Below are positions 24,501 through 33,926 of a DNA stretch of 64,000 nt, piece by piece. Positions within the stretch are counted from its first letter, which is position 1. The number at the start of each line of letters is the position of its first letter. The notes beneath the pieces were generated by a model. It did not search any database. It saw nothing but the letters and a program-made list of their open reading frames with translations, and was not told the origin of the DNA. The translations under genes and the position numbers were made by a program. This DNA is from Serilophus lunatus. Its lineage: Eukaryota > Chordata > Aves > Passeriformes > Eurylaimidae. Where the stretch lies: assembly GCA_013399895.1 (NCBI GenBank), contig VXBA01003818.1, positions 631,433 to 695,432 of the forward strand, written 5' to 3'.

Positions 24501-25265
24501 CCAGCTCACATTAATACAATTTATGTATGTTTCATTAGGGTTTTTCCCCCATTAAAAGAGGAGGAAGCAAATACATTCATTTTTTCCAAAGTGTTCTTTC
24601 CAATGCTCATATCTGAGATAACCCTATTTTCATACAACATCTTCCAGTGGTAATTACTTTGCTTTACAAGTGTATTTATGATGATACATACTTCCTGTGA
24701 TCTAGACTGAGTGTGGTATGCACAAAGCATTACCATTCATATTCAGGTTGGCATTTGGAGGTTCTCAAATCCAGCATTTACATTCACAGCCATCTCTGCT
24801 TTGGCATTTGTGTATGATGACTCATTAGAACTGAGCCAAATGCTTCTCTGATGGGAGACTAACTCATACTTGTGCTAAAGCAGGAGTGCTCTCTGAGTTT
24901 CACAGGGAACTCTACTCCAGGTAGACAGTACTGCTAAATGCAATAAAATCACAGGTCAGCAGTGATGCATCAAGATAATAAATAGCTGTGGGATAACATG
25001 AAATCTTAAGGGCACAACAATGTAATTTAAGGACCACTAAGCAAATTAAGCCTTTGTAAGGGTGGTCAAGAAGGCTAAAAATGATGACTTAATTATGTTG
25101 GTTGTAGTCCACTACACACGGCCTGTAAACTGCATGAGGGCTTTGCCTCTGACATCAGTATTTTCAAGTAATTTGTCAGGCACTGGGCAACATGGCATTT
25201 ACAGTTCTCCTCCAGGCATGCATCCCAACATACCTCTTTGCCCTGTCCTTCTCATCTTCATCCAT
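381..25265 (-). CDS. NPAS2: NPAS2, circadian bHLH-PAS transcription factor (complete, 20 coding exons)
   Basis: NPAS2 is the paralogue of CLOCK. It dimerises with BMAL1 in the nucleus and drives transcription from E-boxes (PER, CRY, REV-ERB genes). The joined exons give 813 residues plus TGA with no internal stop. The start [11 protein letters not shown] equals the mammalian NPAS2 N-terminus and differs from CLOCK, which has a longer leader. Domains: bHLH about 9-63; PAS-A about 84-175; PAS-B about 240-345; Ser/Thr-rich linker 382-460; coiled coil about 500-537; Gln/Pro-rich C-terminus 542-813. NPAS2-like signatures include [17 protein letters not shown] and HQWNSKPE. Other stretches ([27 protein letters not shown]) read like CLOCK. 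Oddities are a two-residue insertion in the bHLH loop and Gln at the position of mouse H138. A third CLOCK-family paralogue is the main alternative, but the N-terminus, length and PAS-B favour NPAS2. Confidence 0.93.
1452..1599 (-). CDS. NPAS2: NPAS2 coding exon 19, residues 708-757
   Basis: The acceptor is acctgtag and the donor CTTCAG/gtattg. It is 148 nt, entering in phase 2 (AA/C gives Asn) and leaving in phase 0. The peptide is Pro- and Gln-rich ([10 protein letters not shown], then [15 protein letters not shown]), matching the mammalian segment that ends QHYLQ. The intron before it (1600-2138) shows nothing recognisable. Confidence 0.85.
2139..2231 (-). CDS. NPAS2: NPAS2 coding exon 18, residues 677-708
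   Basis: The acceptor is cttccacag and the donor GGAAA/gtgagt. It is 93 nt, entering after AG/ and leaving after AA/. The peptide [18 protein letters not shown] corresponds to LLLSQPIQPMMP of human NPAS2. Reading through the donor meets an in-frame TGA at once (GGA AAG TGA). The intron before it (2232-3354) carries a CR1 copy. Confidence 0.88.
2385..2790 (+). mobile_element. CR1 LINE, 3'-end fragment
   Basis: It ends in cccaacccaaacctttctgcgattctacgattcta, the typical CR1 tail. A reading frame at 2511-2696 ([20 protein letters not shown] through [13 protein letters not shown]) is the C-terminus of CR1 ORF2. It lies in the intron between coding exons 17 and 18, antisense to the gene. Confidence 0.92.
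3355..3557 (-). CDS. NPAS2: NPAS2 coding exon 17, residues 610-677, with Q5 tract
   Basis: The acceptor is tcctttcag and the donor CCTCAG/gtaccc. It is 203 nt and enters in phase 0. It starts [11 protein letters not shown] (five CAG codons), runs through [13 protein letters not shown], close to the CLOCK motif APLYNTMVISQ, and ends DYSQDRSLR, equivalent to DFSHDRQLR in NPAS2. The intron before it (3558-4396) holds nothing recognised. Confidence 0.9.
4397..4600 (-). CDS. NPAS2: NPAS2 coding exon 16, residues 542-609
   Basis: The acceptor is tacttaaag and the donor ACCCAG/gtcact. It is 204 nt, phase 0 at both ends. It starts [10 protein letters not shown], matching MFLQQ of NPAS2 and CLOCK, and continues as a low-complexity Pro/Gln/Thr region that diverges from mammals. 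The intron before it (4601-5103) holds nothing recognised. Confidence 0.88.
5104..5262 (-). CDS. NPAS2: NPAS2 coding exon 15, residues 489-541, coiled-coil exon
   Basis: The acceptor is tttctgcag and the donor CTACAG/gtactt. It is 159 nt, phase 0 at both ends. The heptad-rich peptide ([15 protein letters not shown], then [19 protein letters not shown]) is the counterpart of the region encoded by CLOCK exon 19, whose loss in the mouse Clock-delta19 allele weakens transactivation. The intron before it (5263-6169) holds nothing recognised. Confidence 0.95.
6170..6256 (-). CDS. NPAS2: NPAS2 coding exon 14, residues 460-488
   Basis: The acceptor is atttctag and the donor GTGATG/gtacgt. It is 87 nt, phase 0 at both ends. 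The peptide [16 protein letters not shown] through SQHPVM is Pro/Gln-rich and poorly conserved, so it is supported mainly by splice sites and phase. The intron before it (6257-6722) holds nothing recognised. Confidence 0.8.
6723..6832 (-). CDS. NPAS2: NPAS2 coding exon 13, residues 423-459
   Basis: The acceptor is ttttccag and the donor ACTCAG/gtcagt. It is 110 nt, completing a Ser codon (T/CC) and leaving in phase 0. It contains [14 protein letters not shown], matching the STPTK and TDTSTPP motifs of the NPAS2/CLOCK Ser-rich linker. The intron before it (6833-7562) has no recognised element apart from a CACGTG at 7411-7416. Confidence 0.85.
7563..7686 (-). CDS. NPAS2: NPAS2 coding exon 12, residues 382-423, Ser-rich linker
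   Basis: The acceptor is gttcccacag and the donor chosen is ACGT/gtaggt, the only nearby choice that keeps frame with exon 13. It is 124 nt. The peptide SHSSYLDVG then [17 protein letters not shown] matches SSRSSHKSSHTAMSEPT of human NPAS2. The overlapping donor 4 nt downstream is treated as a finding. The intron before it (7687-9126) holds a CR1 fragment and a TGACGTCA site. Confidence 0.88.
8852..8978 (-). mobile_element. CR1 LINE, short 3'-end fragment
   Basis: Reads gaaatcagagaatgctttga then gttggaagggacctgaaaga, the reverse of a CR1 3' end, followed by the ccctgccatgggcagggaca motif. It lies in the intron between coding exons 11 and 12 and is diverged. Confidence 0.85.
9127..9208 (-). 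CDS. NPAS2: NPAS2 coding exon 11, residues 354-381
   Basis: The acceptor is gtttttttag and the donor TTAAAG/gtaccg. It is 82 nt, entering after AG/ and leaving in phase 0. It encodes [18 protein letters not shown], nearly identical to the CLOCK segment after PAS-B; mammalian NPAS2 has YADVRVERRQ. The intron before it (9209-11414) contains a CR1 copy at 10199-10690 and is otherwise unremarkable. Confidence 0.95.
10199..10690 (-). mobile_element. CR1 LINE fragment
   Basis: About 490 bp on the minus strand, with ttaggttgaaagagacctta at the 3' end. On the far side the minus strand encodes [12 protein letters not shown] then [11 protein letters not shown], the CR1 ORF2 C-terminal motif. It lies between coding exons 10 and 11 in the same orientation as the gene. 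Confidence 0.92.
11415..11562 (-). CDS. NPAS2: NPAS2 coding exon 10, residues 305-354, PAS-B
   Basis: The acceptor is a long T-run then caaacag, and the donor is GTTAG/gtagga. It is 148 nt, phase 1 in and phase 2 out. It encodes [15 protein letters not shown] then [17 protein letters not shown] and PEFIVCTH, the diagnostic second half of PAS-B. His337 matches mouse His335, reported as a PAS-B haem ligand. The intron before it (11563-13111) holds nothing recognised. Confidence 0.97.
13112..13218 (-). CDS. NPAS2: NPAS2 coding exon 9, residues 269-305, PAS-B
   Basis: The acceptor is cctttctag and the donor GAACACT/gtaagt. It is 107 nt. It encodes [20 protein letters not shown] then [20 protein letters not shown] is the NPAS2 form (CLOCK has LENLAKCH). 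The intron before it (13219-16871, 3.65 kb) contains an AAAC run near 13373 and short homopolymers only. Confidence 0.97.
13373..13394 (+). repeat. (AAAC)n short tandem repeat
   Basis: About five copies of AAAC in the intron between coding exons 8 and 9. Confidence 0.8.
16872..16954 (-). CDS. NPAS2: NPAS2 coding exon 8, residues 242-269
   Basis: The acceptor is attgttttgcag and the donor CCACAG/gtaaga. It is 83 nt, phase 0 in and phase 2 out. It encodes [12 protein letters not shown] then [13 protein letters not shown], the start of PAS-B and almost invariant across the family. The intron before it (16955-17816) holds nothing recognised. Confidence 0.97.
17817..17935 (-). CDS. NPAS2: NPAS2 coding exon 7, residues 202-241
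   Basis: The acceptor is ttgtgtctag and the donor TTAAAG/gtgaga. It is 119 nt, phase 1 in and phase 0 out. It encodes [17 protein letters not shown] then [15 protein letters not shown]; VPxPSCNGF is an NPAS2 signature. It forms the PAS-A to PAS-B linker. The intron before it (17936-18602) holds nothing recognised. Confidence 0.95.
18603..18716 (-). CDS. NPAS2: NPAS2 coding exon 6, residues 164-202, end of PAS-A
   Basis: The acceptor is cttccgtttcag and the donor CTCATG/gtgagt. It is 114 nt, phase 1 at both ends. It encodes [20 protein letters not shown] then [16 protein letters not shown]. Cys172-His173 align with mouse Cys170-His171, the proposed axial haem ligand site of NPAS2 PAS-A. The intron before it (18717-19839) holds nothing recognised. 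Confidence 0.95.
19840..19960 (-). CDS. NPAS2: NPAS2 coding exon 5, residues 124-164, PAS-A
   Basis: The acceptor is ttttgtatcag and the donor CTAAATG/gtgagt. It is 121 nt, phase 0 in and phase 1 out. It encodes [20 protein letters not shown] then [18 protein letters not shown] is NPAS2-like and SDLVDQ is CLOCK-like. Gln140 replaces the His found at mouse position 138. The intron before it (19961-20973) holds nothing recognised. Confidence 0.96.
20974..21063 (-). CDS. NPAS2: NPAS2 coding exon 4, residues 94-123, PAS-A
   Basis: The acceptor is ttatcattag and the donor TTACCG/gtaagt. It is 90 nt, phase 0 at both ends. It encodes [13 protein letters not shown] then [16 protein letters not shown]. 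His121 of GHLP aligns with mouse His119, a proposed PAS-A haem ligand. The intron before it (21064-22903) carries a GGAT microsatellite. Confidence 0.96.
21467..21523 (+). repeat. (TGGA)n microsatellite, about 14 units
   Basis: A perfect tetranucleotide run in the intron between coding exons 3 and 4. Perfect arrays of this length are usually polymorphic, so it could serve as a within-gene marker. Confidence 0.97.
22904..22995 (-). CDS. NPAS2: NPAS2 coding exon 3, residues 63-93, bHLH end to PAS-A start
   Basis: The acceptor is ttctctttaag and the donor TTAGAG/gtaaga. It is 92 nt, phase 1 in and phase 0 out. It encodes [20 protein letters not shown] then [11 protein letters not shown], where [17 protein letters not shown] is the family hallmark. 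The intron before it (22996-23747) holds nothing recognised. Confidence 0.97.
23748..23902 (-). CDS. NPAS2: NPAS2 coding exon 2, residues 11-63, bHLH domain
   Basis: The acceptor is tctgttgcccag and the donor AGAAAG/gtactg. It is 155 nt, phase 2 in and phase 1 out. It encodes the basic region and helix 1 ([22 protein letters not shown]), a loop [15 protein letters not shown], and helix 2 [15 protein letters not shown]. Mammalian NPAS2 and CLOCK have a loop two residues shorter (MLPGNxRKMDK) with Pro where this has Gln. The intron before it (23903-25233) holds nothing recognised. Confidence 0.97.
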
Positions 25266-25290
25266 CAGTTCGTTTACACAACACAGGGCT
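25234..25290 (-). CDS. NPAS2: NPAS2 coding exon 1 with start codon and 25-nt leader
   Basis: The acceptor is ttttccttccag at 25291 and the donor AAAGAG/gtatgt. The ATG is at 25265-25263 and is followed by [10 protein letters not shown], identical to the mammalian NPAS2 start, which is why I chose it. The Kozak context has G at +4 but C at -3. The 25-nt leader in this exon has no in-frame stop, so the sequence alone does not exclude an N-terminal extension. Confidence 0.93.
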
Positions 25291-28200
25291 CTGGAAGGAA
25301 AAGACAGGAGTACTTACTGAAACATATTCCCTGATCTTATTAAGAATGTCAAAATATGGAGCCTACTGGTTTGTACTTTAAGACCTCCTAGATGTTTCAA
25401 TCTTCCCTTTCCCAAACTCCACTCCTGTTATGCACTTCTTTGCCTGTTCAGTCAGCTGCTAAGGCTTGAGAAGTGAAACTATTTCTACACACCCAAACAT
25501 ACAACTACAATAAGCATGAATTTAGAGGGAAAGAGCTAAAAGCCAGCAGTCCCTCAGCCTGCCTTTGTACTCCCCTCTGCACCAGGACAGGGAATCCTGC
25601 TGAAGCACTCACCTATGCACGGGAATCAGCATTTTCCCTACAAAGGTGTGAGCTGATTTGACACTGATGTCTGTACCATTCAGCACCTCGCCTGGTCCTG
25701 TTCTGGGAAATCAGACAGGCTGCTGCTTGATCTCAAGCACTGCTTGAAACACATCTGAGATTTCTTTCACAGTGGAAGAACATAGGAGAAAGAAAGAAAG
25801 AAAGTGTGCTAAACCCCTAAAGGATTAGTATTAGGCAACACCAGGGTGCAATCAGGATATCTAAGAGATGATATGATAGACAGGATCATCCAAAGCATCC
25901 TGCAGCCAATGACTGCTGCTTGCACTGGTGGACGTCCCCCACATCACCTGACCTGCGTCCTACCACTGGGATTCATATCCAAGACTTCAAACTAAAATTC
26001 TCTCTCCCGGCACTAACCAGGAAGGGAATGTGACCTGGGTTCCCTGGGCTCTATGTATTCCTGAATCAGAACTGCCACCGTGTGCTGCTGTCCTTGTCTT
26101 ACCTGTTCCTGCAGCACAGGTAAGGAGAAGGGTTGGCAACAACTGCCAGTAAGGACACAGTACTCTCAAGCCCCATTAAACGATGCAAAATTCAACACAA
26201 GGGTAACTTCTCCCCCGATGACTTGCTTTCTGTGACTCAGATGGGCTAAGTCCAAGGGATGGGGATCCAGGCGGGTGCAAGTGAGAACAGCTGCTGTCAC
26301 TCCACGCCGCGTCACCCGGACCAGGTCTGATGGATTGTACCCCCCTCAGACACCTCCACAGAGGAAACTGCACCTGTCCCCAGCATCAGCACCAGCCTGC
26401 CTCCATCTCTAGTGAGCATTTTCCCTGCAAAACCCTCCCACACTGCCCAGCACCCACGAGGCATTTTTCAATAGGTACATCCAAATGATTTTCTCTATTT
26501 TGAAACTACTCCAAGCTCAAACAACTTGGTGGCTATAAAAGTAACATGCAATAAAACCACCCACAACTAACAGGAAGTCAAAGATGCTGCTCACAGTAAA
26601 AGCTACAAAATTTTACCCTTCCCTCCCTGCTCCAGGGCAAGGATCTCCCTCCCTGCAGACGACCTGGGCAGAAGAAACTATACGAATTCTTTTGTTCCAA
26701 AATATGAATGCGCTCCACTGGGAAGGAGTGGTTATCACTGCCTGAGTCACAAAAAGTTAGAAGCCAAATTAGAAATTACCTGTTCTATTCCTCAGATTCA
26801 TCAGTCCAGACTGACAGAGTGGGATTAGGACTTCTTATCACCATGTAAAGAGAGATGGAGAAAAATTAATCCTGGAAGGAAAAGCAAGTCCAGTTAAAAC
26901 ACAGCTGCAGGCAAGACTTAGCCTAGAGAGCAGCAATCACTTCAAGCTGAGAAATGTCTACCACCACAGATTAGAAACATGCTCAAGTTTGACTGATGAA
27001 AGCTCAGCAATGGGAGCTGGACCAAGTTGTGGGGCTCCTGGCTCTATGGGCATCCTCTGCTGCCAGAGAAGCAGCCTGGGAAGGCCAGCATGACATCTCA
27101 TGTCCAAAAAGGTATGTGGCCCAGCAGGGTGCTGGAATAGCCCTACTAGCTAGGAGCCACTGAGAATTGATGGGAGTTCTTCCAAAGTATGACCAGTTTA
27201 ACTGGTACGTGTGCTGTGAAAGCCAGCAAGTATGATCCGTACCTCATCTATAAAATCCTGCAACCAAAACCTCCTTTGAGACAAACATGACCAGCAAAAC
27301 TCAGTGCAATCCACAACCACCCACCTGTGATTGACTTAAGGCCTCCCATTAAGATTTGCTACTGATGGGACACACGAAACCTCCTTTTCATTTGCCATTT
27401 AAATGCTTAATAATGCACACCCTGAACTCCTGGCCATGCCCATACCACAGGACTGGCCTCTTTGAAACCACCACCAAAAGGAAGCCTAGATTCTCCAGTT
27501 TCCAGCAGCAGCTATCACACCCTGCTGCAGTACAGCTGATGGGAGCTGCCGGAGGCAGGGGAATGAGGCTTCCTAATGAACGTGAGCGATGTCCTCAGAC
27601 AACACCAGGCTTCTGCACTAACAGAGCAAATGGCCATAAAAGAATTCACAGGCCTAAACACACAGAGAAGCTTCTTGCATGATGCAGCAGGATGGTGAGC
27701 TAGAAAAAGTCTTAGTTGAAGACACCTAAGGACAAAATATTCTTAATCGGATTAGGCACTGCAGGACTACATTTAGCTAAGTGCTTTTTGTCTTGTTATG
27801 AGACAGAGCTAAATATAGTAACCAGAATACTTAAGAATAGTTTCATAAGGGTTGTATACACTCCTCAGCCAGATAAGGCACTTAGCACTACTGACAGGAG
27901 TATGTCTGCAGGTTAAGAGTATTTTAAATAGCTCCAGATGGAATCTCTTTGACCTTAACTGTATCAACCAGAGGGATCAAAATTTATGTATTGCCTCCTC
28001 AAAATTCTCTCCCTCTCTTAGACAGTGGGATTCTTGAACTCTGGGGAGCAGGTAAGGAGGAAATTTGTCAGTGCTGTTTCTCATCCTATCTACAACAGGC
28101 AAGGATCAGCTTTCTCACAAAGCAATGTACATCCATCACTGCTTAATGCCCTCTGTAGAAGGAAACTTTTTCTTCCTTTCTTTACGTAGAGAGTCTCAAA

Positions 28201-31200
28201 AAACACTCATAGCATTTTAAGGCCCTGTTATGTTTTAATATCACAGTATTTGAAGTTGTTTCCAGAGTAACAGAAAGGGTAATGTAGCCAAATGACAGCA
28301 TGAACAAGACAAATGGACTTCATGGACATACAGCTAAGATTTAAGCATTATTCCATGCTATCTGCAATATTCTGACATATTTTACTGAAGATAGAATGGA
28401 AGAGGGAATTTTTAAAAAATTCTTTGTTCTGCAAAAATGTCCAACTTCAGGAGCTATCTGAAACTGCAAAATTTTGACTAAAGAAAGTATTTATTGACTT
28501 GCTGTATATCATCAAAATATTAACATTACCTTAGGATAACTTTTAATGGAACATCACATTAGTAAGAATTATGCCCTGAAACCAACAGTTCCTATGAATG
28601 CTTCATTATAGGTTTAATTTTTAATTATTTGGCTTTGTCATTGATGGCAAGGCAAAGGTCATTCTACGTGTGATGCTGCCCATTTCTTTGTGATCAGCAA
28701 TGAATAAAGCTTTCACTGGTCACCTAAAAAGGATCCCTGAACCCAGATGATTTGCTTGCTTTTCCCAGCTATAACTGGTTTAATGAAAAACTTTCTCTAA
28801 GCATAAAAACTTTCTTGTGCTTGTATTTAAATTTTATAGAATTTTGCATTTGAGTAGCATATGGCAGATAGGGAGGCTTTAAATCTAAACTTAGCATCTA
28901 TTGAATCTTACTTAACACCTATTAGATCACAATTCACAGAATTGGATCTTTCTTGAATGTGGTTTCTCTCTGCCTTGTTGTTTCTTGTATCTGCTGCCTT
29001 CATCTTTTCACTGCTTTTTCATCTCCATGTTCTTCACTCGCCTCTTCTCAAAAGAGGAGTGTTACAAAGATCTCAGTTTTGACAGTCTCTCAGCAAATTC
29101 ACTGTGGCAACTTGGCTTGCCCAGGCCTGAGGCACACGTGACTGTCCAGTTCTGTTCAGGGACACACTGCCTTGGGATGGTGCTGGTGGGGCTCCGATGG
29201 CTCTTGTTCTGCCATGGCTCCTTGGTCCAGCTTCAGGAGCACTGGGTCCTGTCTTGCCTGACAGCACCCCATCCCAGTTTCAGACCCTCTCTGGAGGAAC
29301 TGGGATCTCCCTCAGTTCAGTGGTGATGTGCTGCTCCACACTTCACAGAAACACCACCCCACATCCACACCACGGGATGGCTGAGGGAAGTGGTCCAGCA
29401 CAGTACAGCATCCACGGCAAGGTGACAAGCCATGACTGTATAATATTTTCACACAGCATCTTTGTTTACTGGCACATGGGTTATGGAGCCCAGTGTTCTG
29501 TGTTCCCCCTTTGTTAACCTGTCAGAAGTGGACTTTATGTGCCACTATTGTAACCATTGCATCTCAATGTGCCCACTTACCTACAGCATACTCTCCCCTG
29601 GTTTATTGAGCTCTAAATTTAGCTTGTTACCCGTGACAGTTTTATGACTACATTCATTATAGCAGTAACAGCTTCAGACAGAAGCTAAGAGGTGCCCAAA
29701 GAAAATGGATTATACAAAACAATTGCATCATAAAAAAGGCTGAATCAGAACACTGTGATTCAGCATAGAAGTGCAAGATACAGGGAGGAATAATGGTGAT
29801 GCATTGGGTTTTTTGTTGTGGGTTTGGGGTTTTTTTAACAGTATATGGTGCTTCTGACAAAAGAAAGGCAGAAAAAGATTAAAAACTAACAGACACTTGA
29901 AAAGAAAAGATGATTACTGGAACATTTTGTTCTTTAGGATTTTTGTCAGATCGTGGAGAAAACAGCTGGCCAAGTTTGTTCTGTTCTAGCAAATTATTGA
30001 ACCTTGCAGGGTAAAGAGACAACATTGTAGAATATTATTCATAATGTCTCTGGGGTTTCTGTAACAAGAAGAGCATGCATCTAATTAATTCAATCAATTT
30101 GTCTAATAGCCCCTTAAAATTCTCAAAACATGGCAAAAATGCAGGACTGCTGATTCACAACCTTAAGTGGTAGGAAGCTATACTTCTCCTAGCACAAGGA
30201 GAGTAGGATAAAAATGAGTATGCAAATAATACTTCTCCTGCAGTCTTGGATGAATACCTGCATTCATTTGTAGCCATTCAGTTACTACAGGAAAGGTAAA
30301 AGTGTGTTGTAGAATGAAATTATAATATCCAACTTATAAACAATTCTTTTAACACACTTGACTCAGACATAGAGCCAAATAATTCTCAAATAATTACATA
30401 GCTTTCCCTCATTTAGGATGGGAGCAAAGACAGTTGTCTGCAGTTAATCCTTCAGCAGCAGCTGAGGTATATGTTTTCATGGGACTACTTCCAGAAAAGG
30501 TATATAGAGCAAAAGAGAAGGTGGGAACATTGAAAGTGAGCAGTCAAAAGTCTTTGGAACAGAATGTTCTCCAAAATTTCCATCTCTTAAAGCTCTGCTT
30601 CTGTTTCTGGCTGACCCCAGTGATGCAAATGCATATGCGTGGAGGTGACTACACAGATATTCAGATATAAACACATTTTACTTCAGAGCAATTTGCAAAA
30701 AAAAAATCCTGAGAGCAACTTCTACCCAGGAAAGCAGTGGTATCATTCAGGATGATTCCTGCAGTGTTCACCTCCTGATGTTGGGAGTTAAGCAACCATT
30801 CCTGCTGGGTGCAGGGGAAGGGAGGGGAGCAGAGCTCCCTCACTCCTGCCTGAGGTCCCTTCCTTTCATATTCACTTCTCCGGCAAATCACAGGGGGGTG
30901 GAAAGGTTAACCCAATAAATTTCAGCAATGAAAAGAGCGGCTTAACGAGCTAAAAAATCCCTCCCAAAGCTATTGATTCTGCAGCTTCAACAATTTGAAC
31001 AGCATCTGATCGTAAAACCGGTGTTGAAATTCAAGCTCATTTCAGCGTTTCATTCAGAACAGGTTTAACACTATGGGAGCAAACCAGCCAGGAACATCGT
31101 GAAAAGAAACCAACACTCTGCTATGTCAGCAGTGTTATCTTCTCCAGAACTGCCTGCGAAGAGGGTGCTAGGCACTCTGACACCTCCTGCTCGGCGCTCA

Positions 31201-33684
31201 GGGATCACCAGCTGGAGCGTCCCCCTGGGAGGCGCGGTGTGTCACCCCGAGGACACAGACACATCAGCTGCAGCGACGGCATCAACGGAGGCCAGCGGCT
31301 CCTTCTTCGGGTTTGCCTTTTGTTTTGGCAACCGTGTAGATACTAGGACAAACACGTCAAAGCTGCCTTTTTGGATGCGTTACCCTGAAACCCCTCTTCT
31401 AATTCATCTTCCCTTCTATTTACTATGGTTGAAACTCACCCAAAGCAGAGACCTACAGATAGTCTGTGTGTCATTAAACTGACTACTTTTATGCCTTATG
31501 CTCTCCCTGTGCACAGAATAAATATGATCAGTCGGCAGCAAAGAAAATCAGCAATCTAATTAAACTAAATACATCCTCTAAATACCTGCTTTTCTCAGTA
31601 AGAGAACACCTCCAGCAACTACCACTTGACTGAAAGAGGCAATAGTAGGGCTCGTGTCCTTAGTCATTCTCTTTTTCTCCTCAAACAATACATTTTTGCT
31701 TTGTTTCTTCTTTGCCTTTCTCTGCTTTATATATAAAATGCATTTCAGATGCTCGAGGATAGAACAGATGAGAAGAGCACTTGTGCTTTGTGTTTGCTTG
31801 TGCTGGTAGTCAAACTCACATTGCAAAAATAAATGTAAGGCCTGAAGGCTGCTTGCCTTGCACAATAAAACAAGGGCCTTCAACTGGGTCAAGAGTGTGT
31901 TCTAGGTGGTTCCAGGACCACACTTCCAAAGTGCTCTGCTCCAGATGGGGGGGGAAAAACACTGTGTATGACTTGGCTTCACATTCCATCTACTCCCAGG
32001 TTGCAGGACCAGCAGATGGTGGGAGCTATTTATGGACTGGAGGATTTTCCTTCAAACTCGAACTTCTTCTGTCTACAATCATTACTCTCCGGCTATTGCC
32101 CTATAAATGTGTTTTAGCTCACTTCAAAACCCAGTAGCAACCACAGTCAAACTTGCAGTCAGGATGCACCCATGGAAGTGATGTACTTACACTTGGGAAA
32201 GCAAGATGAGTCTAGAAGCTTCCTAGCCTGTTTCATGAAAGGAGCCTGATACTATCAGGACTCTTCCACTACCTGCCCAGGTGTTTAGCATAGCTGCTCC
32301 ACGCCTGCACGGCAGGTCTGCCTCTCTCCAGCATGCACAGACTGACTGCACGTGACACAAATCAGAGCCTGCTGCAAGCACATGGCTTTCTAAACCTGTG
32401 CTGCCAGGACCATGATCAATGCTATGTCCCTGGATCCAGGGGGGAAAGGGCAATTCAGCTGCTCCTCTGCTGCTCCTGGGCAACAGGTGGAGGGCAGCTG
32501 GATGGGCTGGAAGCTGCACAGACAATCTGCAGACAGCCAGCAACCTTTGGCTCTGCACTTCCTTACATCTGCCTGGTCCCCTACACAGTCTGGGGAACCC
32601 TTTGGCTGGTGAAGTGGGAGGTCTTGGAAGTCTGATGCTTGTTCAGCATCCTTTGATTTCTACTTTTCCAAGGCCTTGCAAGCAGCTTGCTGCCATCCTT
32701 TCTTCTGTCTAATGCTTTCACATGAGGAAGTCTCGGCACACTCTACAAACACAGTTAACTGTTCTTTTTGTACGAGTGAAGAAACAGGGACACATATTTT
32801 ACTTCTGTCTCTTCTTTACAAGTGTCCCAATTTTGTGAAGCTGAATTTGAAACAGTAAATGCAGTTAAAGCCTAATTTTCAGTAATACTGAAACCTAGCA
32901 TAAACATCTACAAATACTGAACGTTCTGGAAAAGCTCGACCTAAATCATCGACCCAAGGTCACGCAGCAGAGTTAAGAAGTGAATCCAGATGTCTTGATG
33001 ATTAGCTCTGTCTATTGGCATTCAGTCAAGTCTTCCCTCCTAAAATAAGCTTCCTGAAGAATCTAAGACTATAGTCTTAGAACTCCCTTAAATACACAGC
33101 ACTGGTAAGACCTGATTTTCAAATGAAGGAGGAGGGAAAAAACCCAGTTCATTATTTTTTTCCTCAAGTGATCCCTGACTGACCAATAAAAGGGCAGCTC
33201 AGAGTCATTTGATCTCAAACGTCTTCCTATGAATAAAAAAGGGAGGATTCTCGTCCCTTTTCAAATAACATGAAGAAAAAATGTTCTGCTTCAGTAATCC
33301 TAAATCTGAGTAATTAAATCTGCTCTCTGTTGCAATCTGTTTCCCATGTATATAACCAGCCTGGAATTTCTGGAACTTAATACATAAGGAAGCTATTCAA
33401 CAAAAGGAAATACTACGATAAAAGGATTACAGTCTGAATCAGACTGAAAGCCTCCCTACACCACAGTAGAATTCAGCTCCCGATCCAGTGTTCAACTTTT
33501 TGATTTCAGCCAAATCTCGAATCCAAAGTCTGCCAAAACAATGGATCTCCCAGAGCCAGACCACCTTTCACTTCTGGTTCAGAGGCAGAAGAGATGAGAA
33601 AATAGGTTGAGGAAACCTGCAGTTGTACTGCAGCAGAAGGGGAACAGCACTAGCTGTCTGTACTGGTTAACTGCTCAATAGACT

Positions 33685-33926
33685 AGAACAGAATGGGACA
33701 GAATATTTCAGTTGGAAAGGACTCACAGTGATCATCTAGTCGATCTGCCTGACCCCTTCAGGGCTGACCAAAAGTTAAAGATGGTATTACAGGCATCGTC
33801 CAAATGCCTCCTAAATGCTGACAGGCTGGAGAATTGACCACCTCTCTGGGTATTCTCTCTAGGAAGCCTGTTCCAGTGTTTGATCACCCTCTCCATAAAG
33901 AAAAGGTTCCTAATGTCCAGTCTACG
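33685..33926 (-). mobile_element. CR1 LINE, 3'-end fragment
   Basis: Begins agaacagaatgggacagaat with ttcagttggaaaggactcac, then ctctccataaagaaaaggtt, all reverse-strand CR1 3' motifs. It is truncated at 33926 and diverged. Located in intron 1. Confidence 0.88.

Noticed and set aside
25234..25290. Possible in-frame N-terminal extension upstream of the chosen ATG
   Set aside because: The leader frame is open, but the ATG near 48408 is out of frame with the main start, and the chosen start matches the mammalian NPAS2 N-terminus exactly.
31099..31482. 127-codon plus-strand frame in intron 1
   Set aside because: It covers the GC-richer patch, shows no known domain, and lacks splice support.
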